Shown: positions 17,451 through 26,602 of the stretch, in pieces
Layout: every line of letters begins with the position of its first letter
Numbering within the stretch: position 1 is the stretch's first letter
Source of the DNA: Candidatus Binataceae bacterium
GTDB lineage: Bacteria > Desulfobacterota > Binatia > Binatales > Binataceae
Assembly (NCBI GenBank): GCA_035508495.1
Contig: DATJMX010000023.1
Coordinates: forward strand, 1-64,000
DNA length: 64,000 nt
Direction: 5' to 3'
Notes under the pieces: generated by a model
The model's input: only the letters and a program-made list of their open reading frames with translations
Database searches by the model: none
Told to the model about the DNA's origin: nothing
Program-made: the position numbers and the translations under genes

Positions 17451-18056
17451 ATGGCAAAAGTAGAATTTCATTTCGACTTCGGCAGTCCGAATGCGTACCT
17501 CAGTCATCTCGTAATTCCAGAAATAGAAAAACGAGTCGCCGTCAAATTCGAGTATGTTCCGATCCTGCTTGGCGGCGTATTCAAGCTGACGAACAACCGC
17601 TCGCCGGCGGAGACGCTGCGCGGAATCAAGAACAAGCCCGAGTACGAGCGCCTCGAGACCCAGCGTTTCATCCGCCGCCACGGAATCAAGCGCTATACGC
17701 CCAATCCGTTTTTCCCGGTCAACACTCTCGTGCTGATGCGCGGCGCAATCGCGGCGCGCAAGCTGGCAATCTTCGAACGTTACGTCGATGAGATTTACCG
17801 GCACATGTGGGCCGACCCGAAGAAAATGGACGATCCTGCAGTCATGCGCGCAGCGTTCGAAGAATCCGGCTTCGACGTCACTCAATTCCAGAAGCTGATT
17901 GAAACGCCAGAAGTGAAAAACGAACTCCTCGAAAACACCAACCGCTCAGTAGAACGCGGCACCTTCGGCGCCCCAACCTTCTTCGTCGGCAACGAAATCT
18001 ACTTCGGCAAAGACCGCCTCCGCGACGTGGAAGAGGAAATCATCGCGAGGCGTTAG
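17451..18056 (+). CDS. DsbA-family protein, 2-hydroxychromene-2-carboxylate isomerase-like
   Basis: A 201-residue thioredoxin-fold protein of the kappa-GST/HCCA-isomerase group. The N-terminus EFHFDFGSPNAYL places Ser12 at the active site, where thiol oxidoreductases have CxxC, and the C-terminal GTFGAPTFFVGNEIYFGKDR is family-typical. HCCA isomerases use glutathione and act in naphthalene-type degradation; the true substrate here is unknown. It starts 4 nt after the SDR stop, so it is in the same operon. Its presence with a GST strengthens a glutathione-dependent pathway. Confidence 0.87.
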   Translation: MAKVEFHFDFGSPNAYLSHLVIPEIEKRVAVKFEYVPILLGGVFKLTNNRSPAETLRGIKNKPEYERLETQRFIRRHGIKRYTPNPFFPVNTLVLMRGAIAARKLAIFERYVDEIYRHMWADPKKMDDPAVMRAAFEESGFDVTQFQKLIETPEVKNELLENTNRSVERGTFGAPTFFVGNEIYFGKDRLRDVEEEIIARR

Positions 18057-18068
18057 ACCACAGGCGCT

Positions 18069-18515
18069 TCAAGCGGTTGGCCGCACGGTGAGGACCGGGA
18101 CGTGCGATTCTCGGACGATCTTTTCCGCGACGCTTCCGAGCACGAGGTGCTTGAGCCCCCGTCTTCCATGCGTGGCCATCACGACGATATCAGCTCCTAC
18201 GGCGCTCTCCTGTTTGATGATCGAAGGTCCGGCCTCGCCCATCTGAACGATCACCTGGCAGGTCAACTGCTTGGGGAGCTCGCTCATCATCTGGTGGATC
18301 TGCGTTCGTGCCAGTTGGAGTTGAGAATCGTAGAGCTCGCCGGCGCCCAAGCCGCCGATCGCGCCCTCGCTTGTGAGCGGATTGATTTGCACAGCGTGGA
18401 AAACGTACAACGTCGCGCCGCTGCTCAGGGCAAGAGCGGCGGCCTCTTTCAGCGCTTGAGCCGAGAATTCATCGAAATCTATCGGACACAAGATTCGTTT
18501 GTACGGGAATGACAT
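18069..18515 (-). CDS. Universal stress protein (UspA family)
   Basis: A 148-residue single-domain Usp with N-terminal YKRILCPIDFDEFSAQALKEA. The C-terminal ATP-binding signature is THGRRGLKHLVLGSVAEKIV (G-x2-G-x9-G-S), followed by SHVPVLTV. It is therefore likely an ATP-binding Usp involved in starvation or redox stress in the cytoplasm. It stands alone, convergent with the isomerase gene (12 bp). A second, internally deleted Usp lies at 44707-44886. Confidence 0.95.
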   Translation of the reverse strand: MSFPYKRILCPIDFDEFSAQALKEAAALALSSGATLYVFHAVQINPLTSEGAIGGLGAGELYDSQLQLARTQIHQMMSELPKQLTCQVIVQMGEAGPSIIKQESAVGADIVVMATHGRRGLKHLVLGSVAEKIVRESHVPVLTVRPTA

Positions 18516-18568
18516 AAGCGATTTGCTCCGCGCCGCTTGTTTGCGTTCCGGACTTCGACAAAATCCTT

Positions 18569-19327
18569 CTATTTCGACTTCCAGTCAGGGGGGCGCTTTT
18601 CGGCGAAGGCCTTGGCGCCTTCGCCGGCGTCTTCGGTATCCACTAGCCACTTGTAGGATTCGTGCTCGAGACGCAGCCCGTCTGCGAGCGGCAGATCGAG
18701 GCCGCGAAATACTACTTCCTTGATTTTCTGCACGGCGAGCGGCGCGCTCTTGCAAATCTCCATCGCGATTTCCTCGCATCGCGACATCAGTTGCGGCATC
18801 GGCACTACGTAATCGACCAGACCGAGGCGATGCGCTTCCTGCGCGTCGATTCTGTTGCCGGTGTAGAGCATTTCGAGCGCGCGGCCGAGCGGGATAAGCC
18901 TTGGCAGGCGCTGCGTGCCGCCGCCGCCCGGGAGCCATCCGAGCCGCGCTTCGCCGAGGCCGAATTGCGCATGCTCCGCCGCGACACGAATATCGCAAGC
19001 GAGCACCTGCTCGAGGCCGCCGCCATTGGCGTGGCCGTTGATCGCCGCGATGATCGGCTTTCTCAGTTCGAGCATCACCGCATAGGGCGTTCGTGCGCCC
19101 TCGCGCCCCGTGCGATCGACATAGTTAGACTTGATATCACTGCCGGCGCAGAAAGCGCGTTCGCCCGTGCCGGTGAAGATCGCGACCCGCAGCGCGCGAT
19201 CGTCACGGAACTCGCTCCAGATGTCAGTCAGGAGGCCGTAGGTTTCGAAGTCGCACGCGTTCAGGCGCTCGGGCCGATTGATCGTGACGTAGGCGATCTC
19301 AGCTTTCTTTTCGAAGATTACTTTCAA
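18569..19327 (-). CDS. Enoyl-CoA hydratase/isomerase (crotonase) family protein
   Basis: A 252-residue crotonase. The oxyanion-hole segments are AFCAGSDIK and GHANGGG. Both hydratase glutamates are conserved at the expected 20-residue spacing: Glu106 in GGGLEQVLACD and Glu126 in FGLGEARLG, so true hydratase activity is plausible. TTG start with GAGGAGGT upstream. It acts on trans-2-enoyl-CoA in beta-oxidation-like pathways, but the physiological acyl group is unknown. Single gene between Usp and a DUF3313 lipoprotein. Confidence 0.93.
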   Translation of the reverse strand: MKVIFEKKAEIAYVTINRPERLNACDFETYGLLTDIWSEFRDDRALRVAIFTGTGERAFCAGSDIKSNYVDRTGREGARTPYAVMLELRKPIIAAINGHANGGGLEQVLACDIRVAAEHAQFGLGEARLGWLPGGGGTQRLPRLIPLGRALEMLYTGNRIDAQEAHRLGLVDYVVPMPQLMSRCEEIAMEICKSAPLAVQKIKEVVFRGLDLPLADGLRLEHESYKWLVDTEDAGEGAKAFAEKRPPDWKSK

Positions 19328-19414
19328 AACAGCACCTCCTCGCGGACGGCCGCAAGGAGGTACTATATCACTCCGATGCTTGAACAGATCGCCGAAGCGA
19401 CCTGCTCACTCGAA

Positions 19415-20176
19415 TCAGTTCGATGCGGTTGCTGTCGGGAAGTTGCCCTGCTGAAACTGCTGGAAGCGCGTCGCGATCGCTTCAGACCAGAAGTCCATGG
19501 CGTTTTGCGCGTCGCCCCACTGGAATGACGCCGCACTCTTGATGCCCATGCCACCGGCGCGCTTGTCGACCGCCTCAGCCAGCAGCGCACCGGTCTGCGA
19601 ATCGGTGGCCTTCAGCTCGGCTTCAGCGGAGCCGACGAACGCATAGCTGTCGGTCGCAAGCGACTGCGCCATGTTGAGCACCCGCGCTTGCGGGACAATC
19701 ACCGAAATCGTTCGCAAACCGGGGACCGCCGTGGTCGCATCCATCAGTGCCACTTGCAGCCTGACCACTCCCGGTCCCGGCTGATCGACAATAGTAAAGT
19801 TCTTCGAAAGATTCGTTTTGAGCGAGTTGTAGAAATACGTCGTCAGCACCTGCTGATCGGCCGTCGACACCTTGGAGTCGGCCGAGGCCCAGAACTGCAC
19901 GGGCTCGAGCAGAATCTTGTTGTAACTCGACCAGGCAGCATTGCGATCCACGTACGCGAGCGCGGCGCCGCCTTTGGGCCCAGGCTGGAGCTTCGACGCG
20001 TCGGCCCCCAGGAAACCAGTTATGTCGGGAGGCAGTGTCCCACCGGACTCGACGGCCTGAACAGCGGCCGGCTTGCTCTCAACCGTAGTCGAACAACCTG
20101 CCATCAACGCCATCGTCGCCAGCGCTCCCACGCACAGCGCTGCTGCCACCCTTTGTCGAAACAACCCGTAATCCAT
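19415..20176 (-). CDS. DUF3313 family lipoprotein
   Basis: A 253-residue exported protein. The signal peptide ends in a lipobox-like MAGC, so a lipid-anchored envelope protein is expected. The mature part matches DUF3313: ITGFLGADASKLQPGP, ILLEPVQFWASAD, FTIVDQPGPGVVRLQVALMD and a DSQTGALLAEAVDKR segment. DUF3313 proteins are envelope lipoproteins of unknown function. ATG at 20176 with AAGGAGGAG upstream; the in-frame extension is not needed. Confidence 0.88.
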   Translation of the reverse strand: MDYGLFRQRVAAALCVGALATMALMAGCSTTVESKPAAVQAVESGGTLPPDITGFLGADASKLQPGPKGGAALAYVDRNAAWSSYNKILLEPVQFWASADSKVSTADQQVLTTYFYNSLKTNLSKNFTIVDQPGPGVVRLQVALMDATTAVPGLRTISVIVPQARVLNMAQSLATDSYAFVGSAEAELKATDSQTGALLAEAVDKRAGGMGIKSAASFQWGDAQNAMDFWSEAIATRFQQFQQGNFPTATASN

Positions 20177-20265
20177 TGCTTCTCCTCCTTGCGCACGGCA
20201 AGTACCATGCACCGCGAGTGTCTTGCAAACCGCGTCCCAAGTAAATGAGGCTTTGGGCCAATAGC

Positions 20266-20805
20266 TCAGTGGGTCAGGACTGTAGCATTTTCCGTCGGCT
20301 GGGCAGAGAGATGGCGCGGCGCGCGATGGAGAAAGAACAGCTCGAAGAGGCGGCCGTCGGCGGTCACCTCTCCCAGCTCCCAGATCGAAAACATCGGGAT
20401 GAATGCGATGAACATCACCACTACCCGCGCGAGAAATACGGCCGCGCCGGTCTGCTCGATCTCGTGGATGATCTGCTCGACGTTCATTCCGTGCACGAAT
20501 CCCGAGACGAAGTGCTCGGCCAGGTTGAAGGCCAATACGAACAGGCTGAAGGTGAAAGTCTTGTACAGCGTCGGGACGATCAGCGGCCGCTCGCGAAATC
20601 TCTCACCGATATGAAGCATGTCACCGAGCAGGATGACTTTGGCGAGGATCATCGCTTCAATCAAACTGTAGCCGAATTCGAAATAGTCAATCTGATATTG
20701 CGCCAGAATCAGCCGACGATAGGTCGCGAAGCCTTCGAAGAATAGAAAGAGGAAGAGCGCAACGCCGACGTATTTTTTCGTCTCACTGATCAGTCGCTGA
20801 TTCAA
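20266..20805 (-). CDS. Predicted membrane protein, function unknown
   Basis: A 179-residue protein with hydrophobic segments at about 12-30, 45-60, 82-102 and 122-145, consistent with four membrane helices, and a polar C-terminal tail. It starts with TTG and has GGGGGA upstream. No family was recognised with confidence. It stands between the DUF3313 lipoprotein and an acyl-CoA synthetase, all on the minus strand with gaps of 50-90 bp, so co-transcription is possible but unproven. Confidence 0.7.
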   Translation of the reverse strand: MNQRLISETKKYVGVALFLFLFFEGFATYRRLILAQYQIDYFEFGYSLIEAMILAKVILLGDMLHIGERFRERPLIVPTLYKTFTFSLFVLAFNLAEHFVSGFVHGMNVEQIIHEIEQTGAAVFLARVVVMFIAFIPMFSIWELGEVTADGRLFELFFLHRAPRHLSAQPTENATVLTH

Positions 20806-20854
20806 ATGACCAATCCCCCCTCGGGCACGGACGCGGGTGCGATCCGCGCAAGGC

Positions 20855-22516
20855 TCACTTATTCTTCTCCATCTTCCGGATTTCCTCTTCGCGCAAGTCG
20901 CGGCGGCGAATCTTGCCGGTCACCGTCATTGGAAATTCGTCGATGAATTCGATCGAGCGCGGATACTCGTGGGCCGCGAGCTTTTTCTTGACGTGCGCCT
21001 GGATGTCGGCGATCAGCTGACTGGATTTTTCGGCCGATGGCATCACCTTGACGAAGGCCTTGATCGCCTGGCCGCGCTGCGCGTCGGGCACGCCGATAAC
21101 GGCGCAGGAAGCGACGCCCTTCACTTCCATGATCGAGGCTTCGACCTCGGCGGGGCCGACACGATATCCCGACGTTTTGATCACGTCGTCGGCGCGACCC
21201 TGGAAGTAGATGTAGCCTTCGTCGTCGGCATAGCCGAGGTCGCCCGTCAGGCACCATTGGCCGGCGAACTTCTCGGCCATCGCCTCGGGATTTTTCCAGT
21301 ACTCCTTCATGACGACGGGCGAGTCGCGGCGAATCGCGATCTCGCCGTTTTGTCCAGTTTTCACCGGCTGGCGATCGGCGCCGATGATCGTCACGTCGTG
21401 ACCGGGAAACGCTTTGCCGAGCGGCTCGAGTTTGTAGGGTTCGAGTGCGCCGCAAGTACCAATGAAGTAGTTGGCCTCGGTCTGGCCGAAGCCCTGGTTG
21501 AATTCGACTTTGAGCTGTTCATCGACCCAGCGCGCGAGTTCGGGCGAGACCGGCTCGGCGCCACTGACGATGCATCGCAGTTTCAGATCGTGATACTTCT
21601 CGCGCGGATTTTTCACTTCGCGCAGCGTCTTGAGCGCGGTCGGCGGATATAGGCCGACACTCGCGCCGTATTTTTCGAGCAGCCGGAAGGTGACGTGAGG
21701 ATCGAAGCGCGCCTTGCTGCGATAGGCGAGCACCGGGATTCCGTAAGGCCACACCGCGAGCAATCCGTCGAGCAGTCCGCCCGCCCAGGCCCAATCCGCC
21801 GGGCTGTAGTAGAGATCACCATCGCGCAGAAAATTATACGAGTAGTCAATCCCATTGTGCCCGAGCACGTAGCGAGCCGCGTGCAGCACGCCCTTGGGAT
21901 TTCCCGTCGTACCCGAGGTGTACATCAGCAGCACGGGATCTTCTGCCAATGCGGCGCGGTCGGGCGTGAACGAGTCGGCGCCCTTCGCGAGCAGTTGGTC
22001 GAACGAATGATCGCCGCCCTTGCCGCCCGCGACGATCACCGCCTTAAGCGACTCGATATCGCCACGGATGCCGTCGAGTTTCCCGACCGTCTCGGGCTCC
22101 ATCAGGATCGCCTTGGTCGAGCTGTTCGTGAGCCGGTACTTGATCGCGTCGGGGCCGAAGAGCTTGGAGATCGGGAGCGCGATCGCGCCGATGCGATACA
22201 GCGCCATGTGCATGATCGCCGTCTCGGGCCGCTGCGGCGTATGCACCGCGACGACGTCGCCGCGGCCGACTCCGAGCGCGCGCATCGCGTTGGCGAGCTT
22301 GTTGCTCGCGACCCGAAGCTGGCCCCACGTGTATTTCTCAGCGTGACCCTCGTCGTCCTCATAGTAGAGCGCGACGCGATCGCTTTGCTGAAACGGCCGG
22401 TCGAGGCAGTCCGCCGCAACGTGGTAGTCCGTGGGAATCTGCCAGCGATGCTTCGCGCGTGCATCCGCGATCGACTTCGCGCCGCTGACAGTTTGTTCCT
22501 TGAGTCCCAACTTCAT
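20855..22516 (-). CDS. AMP-forming acyl-CoA synthetase
   Basis: A 553-residue ANL-superfamily ligase. The phosphate loop is MYTSGTTGNPKG, the adenosine motif GFGQTE, the hinge region LTGDLGYADDEGY, and the catalytic Lys535 is in TVTGKIRRRD. It converts a carboxylic acid, ATP and CoA to acyl-CoA. It groups with medium-chain acetyl-CoA-synthetase-like enzymes; the substrate is open. It lies upstream of a four-helix membrane protein and downstream of a metallo-hydrolase on the same strand. Lys535 acetylation is a known regulatory route in the family. Confidence 0.93.
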   Translation of the reverse strand: MKLGLKEQTVSGAKSIADARAKHRWQIPTDYHVAADCLDRPFQQSDRVALYYEDDEGHAEKYTWGQLRVASNKLANAMRALGVGRGDVVAVHTPQRPETAIMHMALYRIGAIALPISKLFGPDAIKYRLTNSSTKAILMEPETVGKLDGIRGDIESLKAVIVAGGKGGDHSFDQLLAKGADSFTPDRAALAEDPVLLMYTSGTTGNPKGVLHAARYVLGHNGIDYSYNFLRDGDLYYSPADWAWAGGLLDGLLAVWPYGIPVLAYRSKARFDPHVTFRLLEKYGASVGLYPPTALKTLREVKNPREKYHDLKLRCIVSGAEPVSPELARWVDEQLKVEFNQGFGQTEANYFIGTCGALEPYKLEPLGKAFPGHDVTIIGADRQPVKTGQNGEIAIRRDSPVVMKEYWKNPEAMAEKFAGQWCLTGDLGYADDEGYIYFQGRADDVIKTSGYRVGPAEVEASIMEVKGVASCAVIGVPDAQRGQAIKAFVKVMPSAEKSSQLIADIQAHVKKKLAAHEYPRSIEFIDEFPMTVTGKIRRRDLREEEIRKMEKNK

Positions 22517-22558
22517 GACATCGACTCCTCGCTGATGTGGACCGCCTTCACCTTAGCG

Positions 22559-23410
22559 CTACGCCAATACGAAGCGGAAGGAATCGTCCTTCTTTATGAT
22601 CTTGCCGGCTGACGGCGTCGCGAAATGCGTTCCGATAACGAGCGTCTTGCCGTCGGCATAGCGCTCGCAGAACTGACGGCGGGTCTTCTTCGCCTGCGGG
22701 CCGTCAACGTCGAAAACGTCATCCCATTCCGGATAACGGCACTGAATCGGGTGATGCATCAAGTCGCCGGTGATGACGGCGTCCTGACCCTTCGATGAAA
22801 TCCGCACCGCGAAATGGCCGGGCGTATGTCCGGGCGTCGATTCGAGCCACACCTCATCGGTGACCTTGTGCTTGTCATCGACGAGTTCGGTCATCCCTTC
22901 GGCCATCACGGGCCGCAGCGAGTCATCGACTGGATCTTTGAGAAACGGATCTTCGGCGCGTGAAAAGAAATCCCATTCGGTGCCGCCCAGCAGATACTTG
23001 GCGTTGGGAAAAGTCGGCACCCACTTGTCATTCTTGAGCATCGTGTTCCAGCCGACGTGGTCGATATGCATATGCGTGCAGATAACGTTGTCGATCTTCT
23101 CGCGCGGGCTACCGGCTTTTTCGAGGTCTTGAAGGAACGGGAGCTTCAGCTTGTTCCATTCGGGGTTCGAGCGAACCTTGTCGTTGCCGATGCAGGTATC
23201 GACGATGATGCGCTTGCCCTTGGACTCGATGATGAGTGCCTGGATCGTCAGCGCGATTTTGCCTTCCGCATTGGAGAACGGCGCGAGCCAATCGCGCTCT
23301 TTCTTGATGTTCTCCGCGGTCGCATTGGGCAGCAGCATGGTGCCGTCCCAGATAGCTTCGGATTCGATAATGCGCGTGATCTTGACGTCGCCGATTTGAA
23401 AGGTGGGCAT
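22559..23410 (-). CDS. MBL-fold metallo-hydrolase
   Basis: A 283-residue metallo-beta-lactamase fold enzyme. The metal motif is THMHIDHVGW (His113, His115, Asp117, His118), with a further ligand pattern in TPGHTPGHF and Asp in GDLMHHP. Fits the lactonase/esterase-like branch rather than glyoxalase II. ATG at 23410 has GAGGAGCGG upstream; the longer in-frame start adds an unlikely basic leader. It lies between the P450 and acyl-CoA synthetase genes, consistent with hydrolysis of an ester or lactone in the same pathway. Confidence 0.9.
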   Translation of the reverse strand: MPTFQIGDVKITRIIESEAIWDGTMLLPNATAENIKKERDWLAPFSNAEGKIALTIQALIIESKGKRIIVDTCIGNDKVRSNPEWNKLKLPFLQDLEKAGSPREKIDNVICTHMHIDHVGWNTMLKNDKWVPTFPNAKYLLGGTEWDFFSRAEDPFLKDPVDDSLRPVMAEGMTELVDDKHKVTDEVWLESTPGHTPGHFAVRISSKGQDAVITGDLMHHPIQCRYPEWDDVFDVDGPQAKKTRRQFCERYADGKTLVIGTHFATPSAGKIIKKDDSFRFVLA

Positions 23411-23518
23411 GTTCCGCTCCTCACTTCGTAGTTGTTTGGGCTTGCGCCGCGCACCTTGGGCATAACCTTGTCGGGGTGCTTTCGGCAAGGGCGAGAACGA
23501 GATTGTGTGCGCGTGATT

Positions 23519-24712
23519 CTACGCGACCGCGAGCGGCAGATACTTCAGGCCACGCGTGATGAACGATCCGCGATACTGAAGCGGCGCGTCAGGCTCGGCA
23601 AGATCGATCGTCGCGTATCGCTCGACGATCGCCTCGAACGCGAGCCGCGCTTCAAGACGAGCGAGCGGAGCGCCAAGACAGAAGTGAATTCCTTCGCCGA
23701 ACGCGACGTGGTCGTTGGGAGTGCGGCCGATATCGAAGCGCGCGGGCTCGGGGAACTGCGCCGGATCGCGATTGGCCGCCCCGAACATCGTGGCCACCAC
23801 CGAGCCCGCCGCGATCGCCGTGCCGCCAACCTCGATGTCGCGCGTCGCAAATCGCATCAGGGTCTGCACGGGACTGTCGTATCGCAACATCTCTTCGACC
23901 GCGGTTGGAATGAGAGTGCGATCGTTGCGGAGCCGCTGGTACTCGCCCGGATTGCGTGCGAGCGCGAGCAGCCCGTTGCCAATCAGGTTGGTCGTCGTCT
24001 CGTTGCCAGCAATCAACAGCAGCACGACGAAAGCGAGCAACTCGTCGGTGCTCAACGCTTCTGCATCGTCGTGCGCGGCAACCAACGCACTTATCAGATC
24101 GTCGCCGCGCTCGACGCGGCGGCGCTCGATCGCATCGGTGAAATACGCGCGCAGAGCGGTAACAGCCTCGGCGACGATCGGCGGTGGCGGAATCCCCGGG
24201 GTCGTGAGGCTATTGGAGGCAATCACGTCGGACCAGGTGCGGAAGCGCTCGCGATCGGCGACCGGCACACCCAGCATCTCCGCGATAATCACGACCGGAA
24301 GCTGATCGGCAAATGCGCTCATTGCGTCGAAGCTGCTGCCGCGCGCATATCCGTCGAGGAGCTGGCGCGTCAGGTCAGCGATGTGCGTTTGCATGGCCGC
24401 GATGCGGCGCGGACTGAAATCGCGCGCGACCAGGCGGCGCAATCGCGAATGAATCGGCGGATCGGAAAAAGGCATGGTGGGCGCACCGCCAAACGGATCG
24501 GCGCCCGGCGGAATCATGTTGCGCGGCACGGCACTGGAAAAGGTCGCCTGGTCGCGCGCGACCGTGACGACGTCCCGGTATCGCGCCACCATCACGATCG
24601 GCAAACCGATCGCGAGATAGCGCGGCGGCCCGCCGAGCAGCGCCGCGTAATGAGGATACGGGTCCGCCTGAAACGAAGGATCGAAAGGATTGTATTCGAC
24701 TTCGCCCGCCAT
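23519..24712 (-). CDS. Cytochrome P450
   Basis: A 397-residue soluble bacterial P450. The haem-binding signature is FGEGIHFCLG with Cys345 as thiolate ligand. The I-helix oxygen-activation motif is AGNETTTN and the K-helix ExxR is in VEEMLR. The length and the lack of an N-terminal anchor are typical of bacterial class I enzymes that need ferredoxin and reductase partners; none is encoded in this window. The neighbouring metallo-hydrolase, CoA ligase and SnoaL-like genes suggest a degradation or modification pathway. Confidence 0.95.
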   Translation of the reverse strand: MAGEVEYNPFDPSFQADPYPHYAALLGGPPRYLAIGLPIVMVARYRDVVTVARDQATFSSAVPRNMIPPGADPFGGAPTMPFSDPPIHSRLRRLVARDFSPRRIAAMQTHIADLTRQLLDGYARGSSFDAMSAFADQLPVVIIAEMLGVPVADRERFRTWSDVIASNSLTTPGIPPPPIVAEAVTALRAYFTDAIERRRVERGDDLISALVAAHDDAEALSTDELLAFVVLLLIAGNETTTNLIGNGLLALARNPGEYQRLRNDRTLIPTAVEEMLRYDSPVQTLMRFATRDIEVGGTAIAAGSVVATMFGAANRDPAQFPEPARFDIGRTPNDHVAFGEGIHFCLGAPLARLEARLAFEAIVERYATIDLAEPDAPLQYRGSFITRGLKYLPLAVA

Positions 24713-24748
24713 CGTTGACTGATAGTAGAGCTCTACAAAATCATTTAG

Positions 24749-25147
24749 TTAGCCGAAGAGAATATCCTTGGCCTTCTGCGTGTCGACGTATTCGCGGATG
24801 CGGCGAATCTTGCCGTCTTCCAGCTCGAAAATGAAGCAGTACTCGTTTTCGTAGTTTTTGCCGTTGGAAACTTTGCCGCGATTGGTCAGCTCAAGGATCA
24901 CCGCGTCACCGTCGCAATACGTGCGGCGAATTTCGCTCTTAAGGCCCTCGGGAAATGAGGCGCCGACGCCTGCCATGAACTTCAGAATCTCATCTTTCCC
25001 ACGTTTCAGTCCCGAGACGCCGGGTATCGAGCCCGGAATCAACCAACTGACGTTGTCGGACATGTTGGCGAAGGCGGTCTTTACGTCGCCCTGTCCGAAA
25101 GCGGTCCAGGTTTGCGTGACCAGTTCTTTTTTCTGCTCGTTCGTCAT
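24749..25147 (-). CDS. SnoaL/NTF2-like fold protein
   Basis: A 132-residue cone-fold protein of the NTF2 superfamily: helical N-terminus (KELVTQTWTAFGQGDVKTAF), the NVSWLIPGSIPGVSG turn, and beta strands in VILELTNRG and YCFIFELEDGKIRRIREYVDT. ATG at 25147 with GGAGGAG upstream. The fold serves as isomerase, dehydratase or binding protein; no catalytic Asp/His pair can be assigned with certainty. Upstream of the P450 gene by 36 bp, so probably co-transcribed. Confidence 0.87.
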   Translation of the reverse strand: MTNEQKKELVTQTWTAFGQGDVKTAFANMSDNVSWLIPGSIPGVSGLKRGKDEILKFMAGVGASFPEGLKSEIRRTYCDGDAVILELTNRGKVSNGKNYENEYCFIFELEDGKIRRIREYVDTQKAKDILFG

Positions 25148-25298
25148 GTTGCTCTCCTCCGGGATGCGTCCTTCCATGCTCGCGGAGTTGCTCGCGATCG
25201 GATGCTTACTCTTTGCACACGAGCGCCCCGAAAAGAAGATCGCGCGAAGCCGGATCCGACGACGATAAGAGTAGAAAACTGACTATTCGATGGAATGT

Positions 25299-26243
25299 TT
25301 AAGATGCATTCCAATTTGCCGGAACGTTCGCCGCCGGCGCGGACTTCGACACCGGCTCGACCTTGGGTTCGACCTGGCTCACGCTGACATCGACTTCCAT
25401 GCCGATGAAATCGGACGGGGCGCCCGTCCATTGCCCGGCGATCGGCGGAGCTTGCGACGGATCGCGAACAACAGCAACGCGGATCAGATCGCGATTGCCG
25501 ACGATGCCGTTGGTCGGATCGAACTCCATCCAACCGGAGCCGGGCAGATAGACCTCGAGCCAGGCGTGGGTTGATGCGCCGCCGAGATTGCCACTGCCAG
25601 CCGCAGCCGGCACGTAGATGTAGCCCGAGATAAAACGCGCGGCGAGGCCGAGCGATCGCACTGCCTCGATCATCAGCAAAGCGAAGTCGCGGCAACTTCC
25701 GCTCTTGAGCCTGAGCGTATCTGCCGGAAGTTGGCATCCTTCTGCAACTCGAGCCGCGTATTTGAAACCTTCAGCCTTGATCGACTCGGTGATCGCCTTA
25801 AGCATTGCGAGGGTGTCAGTCTGACCATTGTTCGACATAAACCGCTTCGCCCACAGATCCACCTGATGCTCGGGATCCGGATAGTGACGTTCTATCGAAC
25901 GCTGTAGATCAGGCGCTTCCTCGGCCGAATAGGAAAACGGATAGGTCGCGGCGTAGGTCTCAATTGGGTAATCAGGTTCAGTGCTTTCGAAATGCTCAAG
26001 ATCGAGATTGCTTTCGAATAACAGTTCACGCGCGGAATCGGTAAAAGATGCAATCGCGACGGAGTTGCCGAAAACGTCATGCAGCCATCGCAGCGCGGAT
26101 GGATTCGGCTGAATCGTGAGCGTGGTCGCGATCAATCGCATATCGTGACTGTCGCGCGGCCGCAGCATCAAACGGTGATCGCCGATGGTGACCGGCTTTG
26201 AATACTTATAACGAGTAGTGTGTCTGACTCGAAGTCGGCGCAC
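25299..26243 (-). CDS. Transglutaminase-like cysteine protease/amidase family
   Basis: A 314-residue protein. It has the N-terminal bacterial transglutaminase beta-domain (RVRHTTRYKYSKPVTIGDHR) followed by the transglutaminase core with triad Cys184 (SGSCRDFA), His226 (STHAWLE) and Asp242 (FDPTNG). All triad residues are present. Such proteins are cytoplasmic papain-fold peptidases or amidases and rarely true crosslinkers. The Val/Pro/Lys-rich C-terminal tail is extra. No operon partner is obvious. Confidence 0.93.
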   Translation of the reverse strand: MRRLRVRHTTRYKYSKPVTIGDHRLMLRPRDSHDMRLIATTLTIQPNPSALRWLHDVFGNSVAIASFTDSARELLFESNLDLEHFESTEPDYPIETYAATYPFSYSAEEAPDLQRSIERHYPDPEHQVDLWAKRFMSNNGQTDTLAMLKAITESIKAEGFKYAARVAEGCQLPADTLRLKSGSCRDFALLMIEAVRSLGLAARFISGYIYVPAAAGSGNLGGASTHAWLEVYLPGSGWMEFDPTNGIVGNRDLIRVAVVRDPSQAPPIAGQWTGAPSDFIGMEVDVSVSQVEPKVEPVSKSAPAANVPANWNAS

Positions 26244-26338
26244 GTGCTCCCCCGGAAGTCAAATTCGGTATGATGGCGGAATAGCTCCGCTTGTTTTGCG
26301 GAGCCATTCCTCAATCGAACGACTCAGGACCCTTAATA

Positions 26339-26602
26339 TTACGAGTTCCGATTCATCCGATCGTTCTTCTGCTGGTCATCCTGACGCCAGCCGCCCTTGT
26401 TTTCCTTGTCACGATCGCGCGGATTCTCGTTGCCCTGCTGGTGCTGCTGGTGACCCTGTTGATGCTGAGGGTCGTTACTGCGATTGCGATCGTCGGTGCG
26501 GTTCATCTGCGAGCGATCATCCTTGTGCTCTGCACCCATATTGGACCGGTTATCGTGCTTATTGTCGTGCTTCATGCCTTGAGAAGTTTTTTTATCGTCC
26601 AT
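26339..26602 (-). CDS. Small disordered Asp/Lys/Gln/Asn/His-rich protein
   Basis: An 87-residue, highly hydrophilic protein with no hydrophobic core. It is dominated by Asp, Lys, Asn, Gln, Arg and His, with a QHQQGHQQHQQG repeat in the middle and several Met residues. The ATG at 26602 is about 10 nt after AGGAGA; a TTG 9 nt upstream is too close to that site. Composition resembles hydrophilin-like stress proteins, but no family was recognised. The opposite strand reads as an artificially hydrophobic frame, the expected mirror of such codons. Confidence 0.55.
   Translation of the reverse strand: MDDKKTSQGMKHDNKHDNRSNMGAEHKDDRSQMNRTDDRNRSNDPQHQQGHQQHQQGNENPRDRDKENKGGWRQDDQQKNDRMNRNS

Noticed and set aside
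20252..20300. tRNA-like text with AGCTCAGTGGG
   Set aside because: It has a D-arm-like stretch, but the stems do not close and no T-arm follows; it overlaps the end of the membrane-protein gene.
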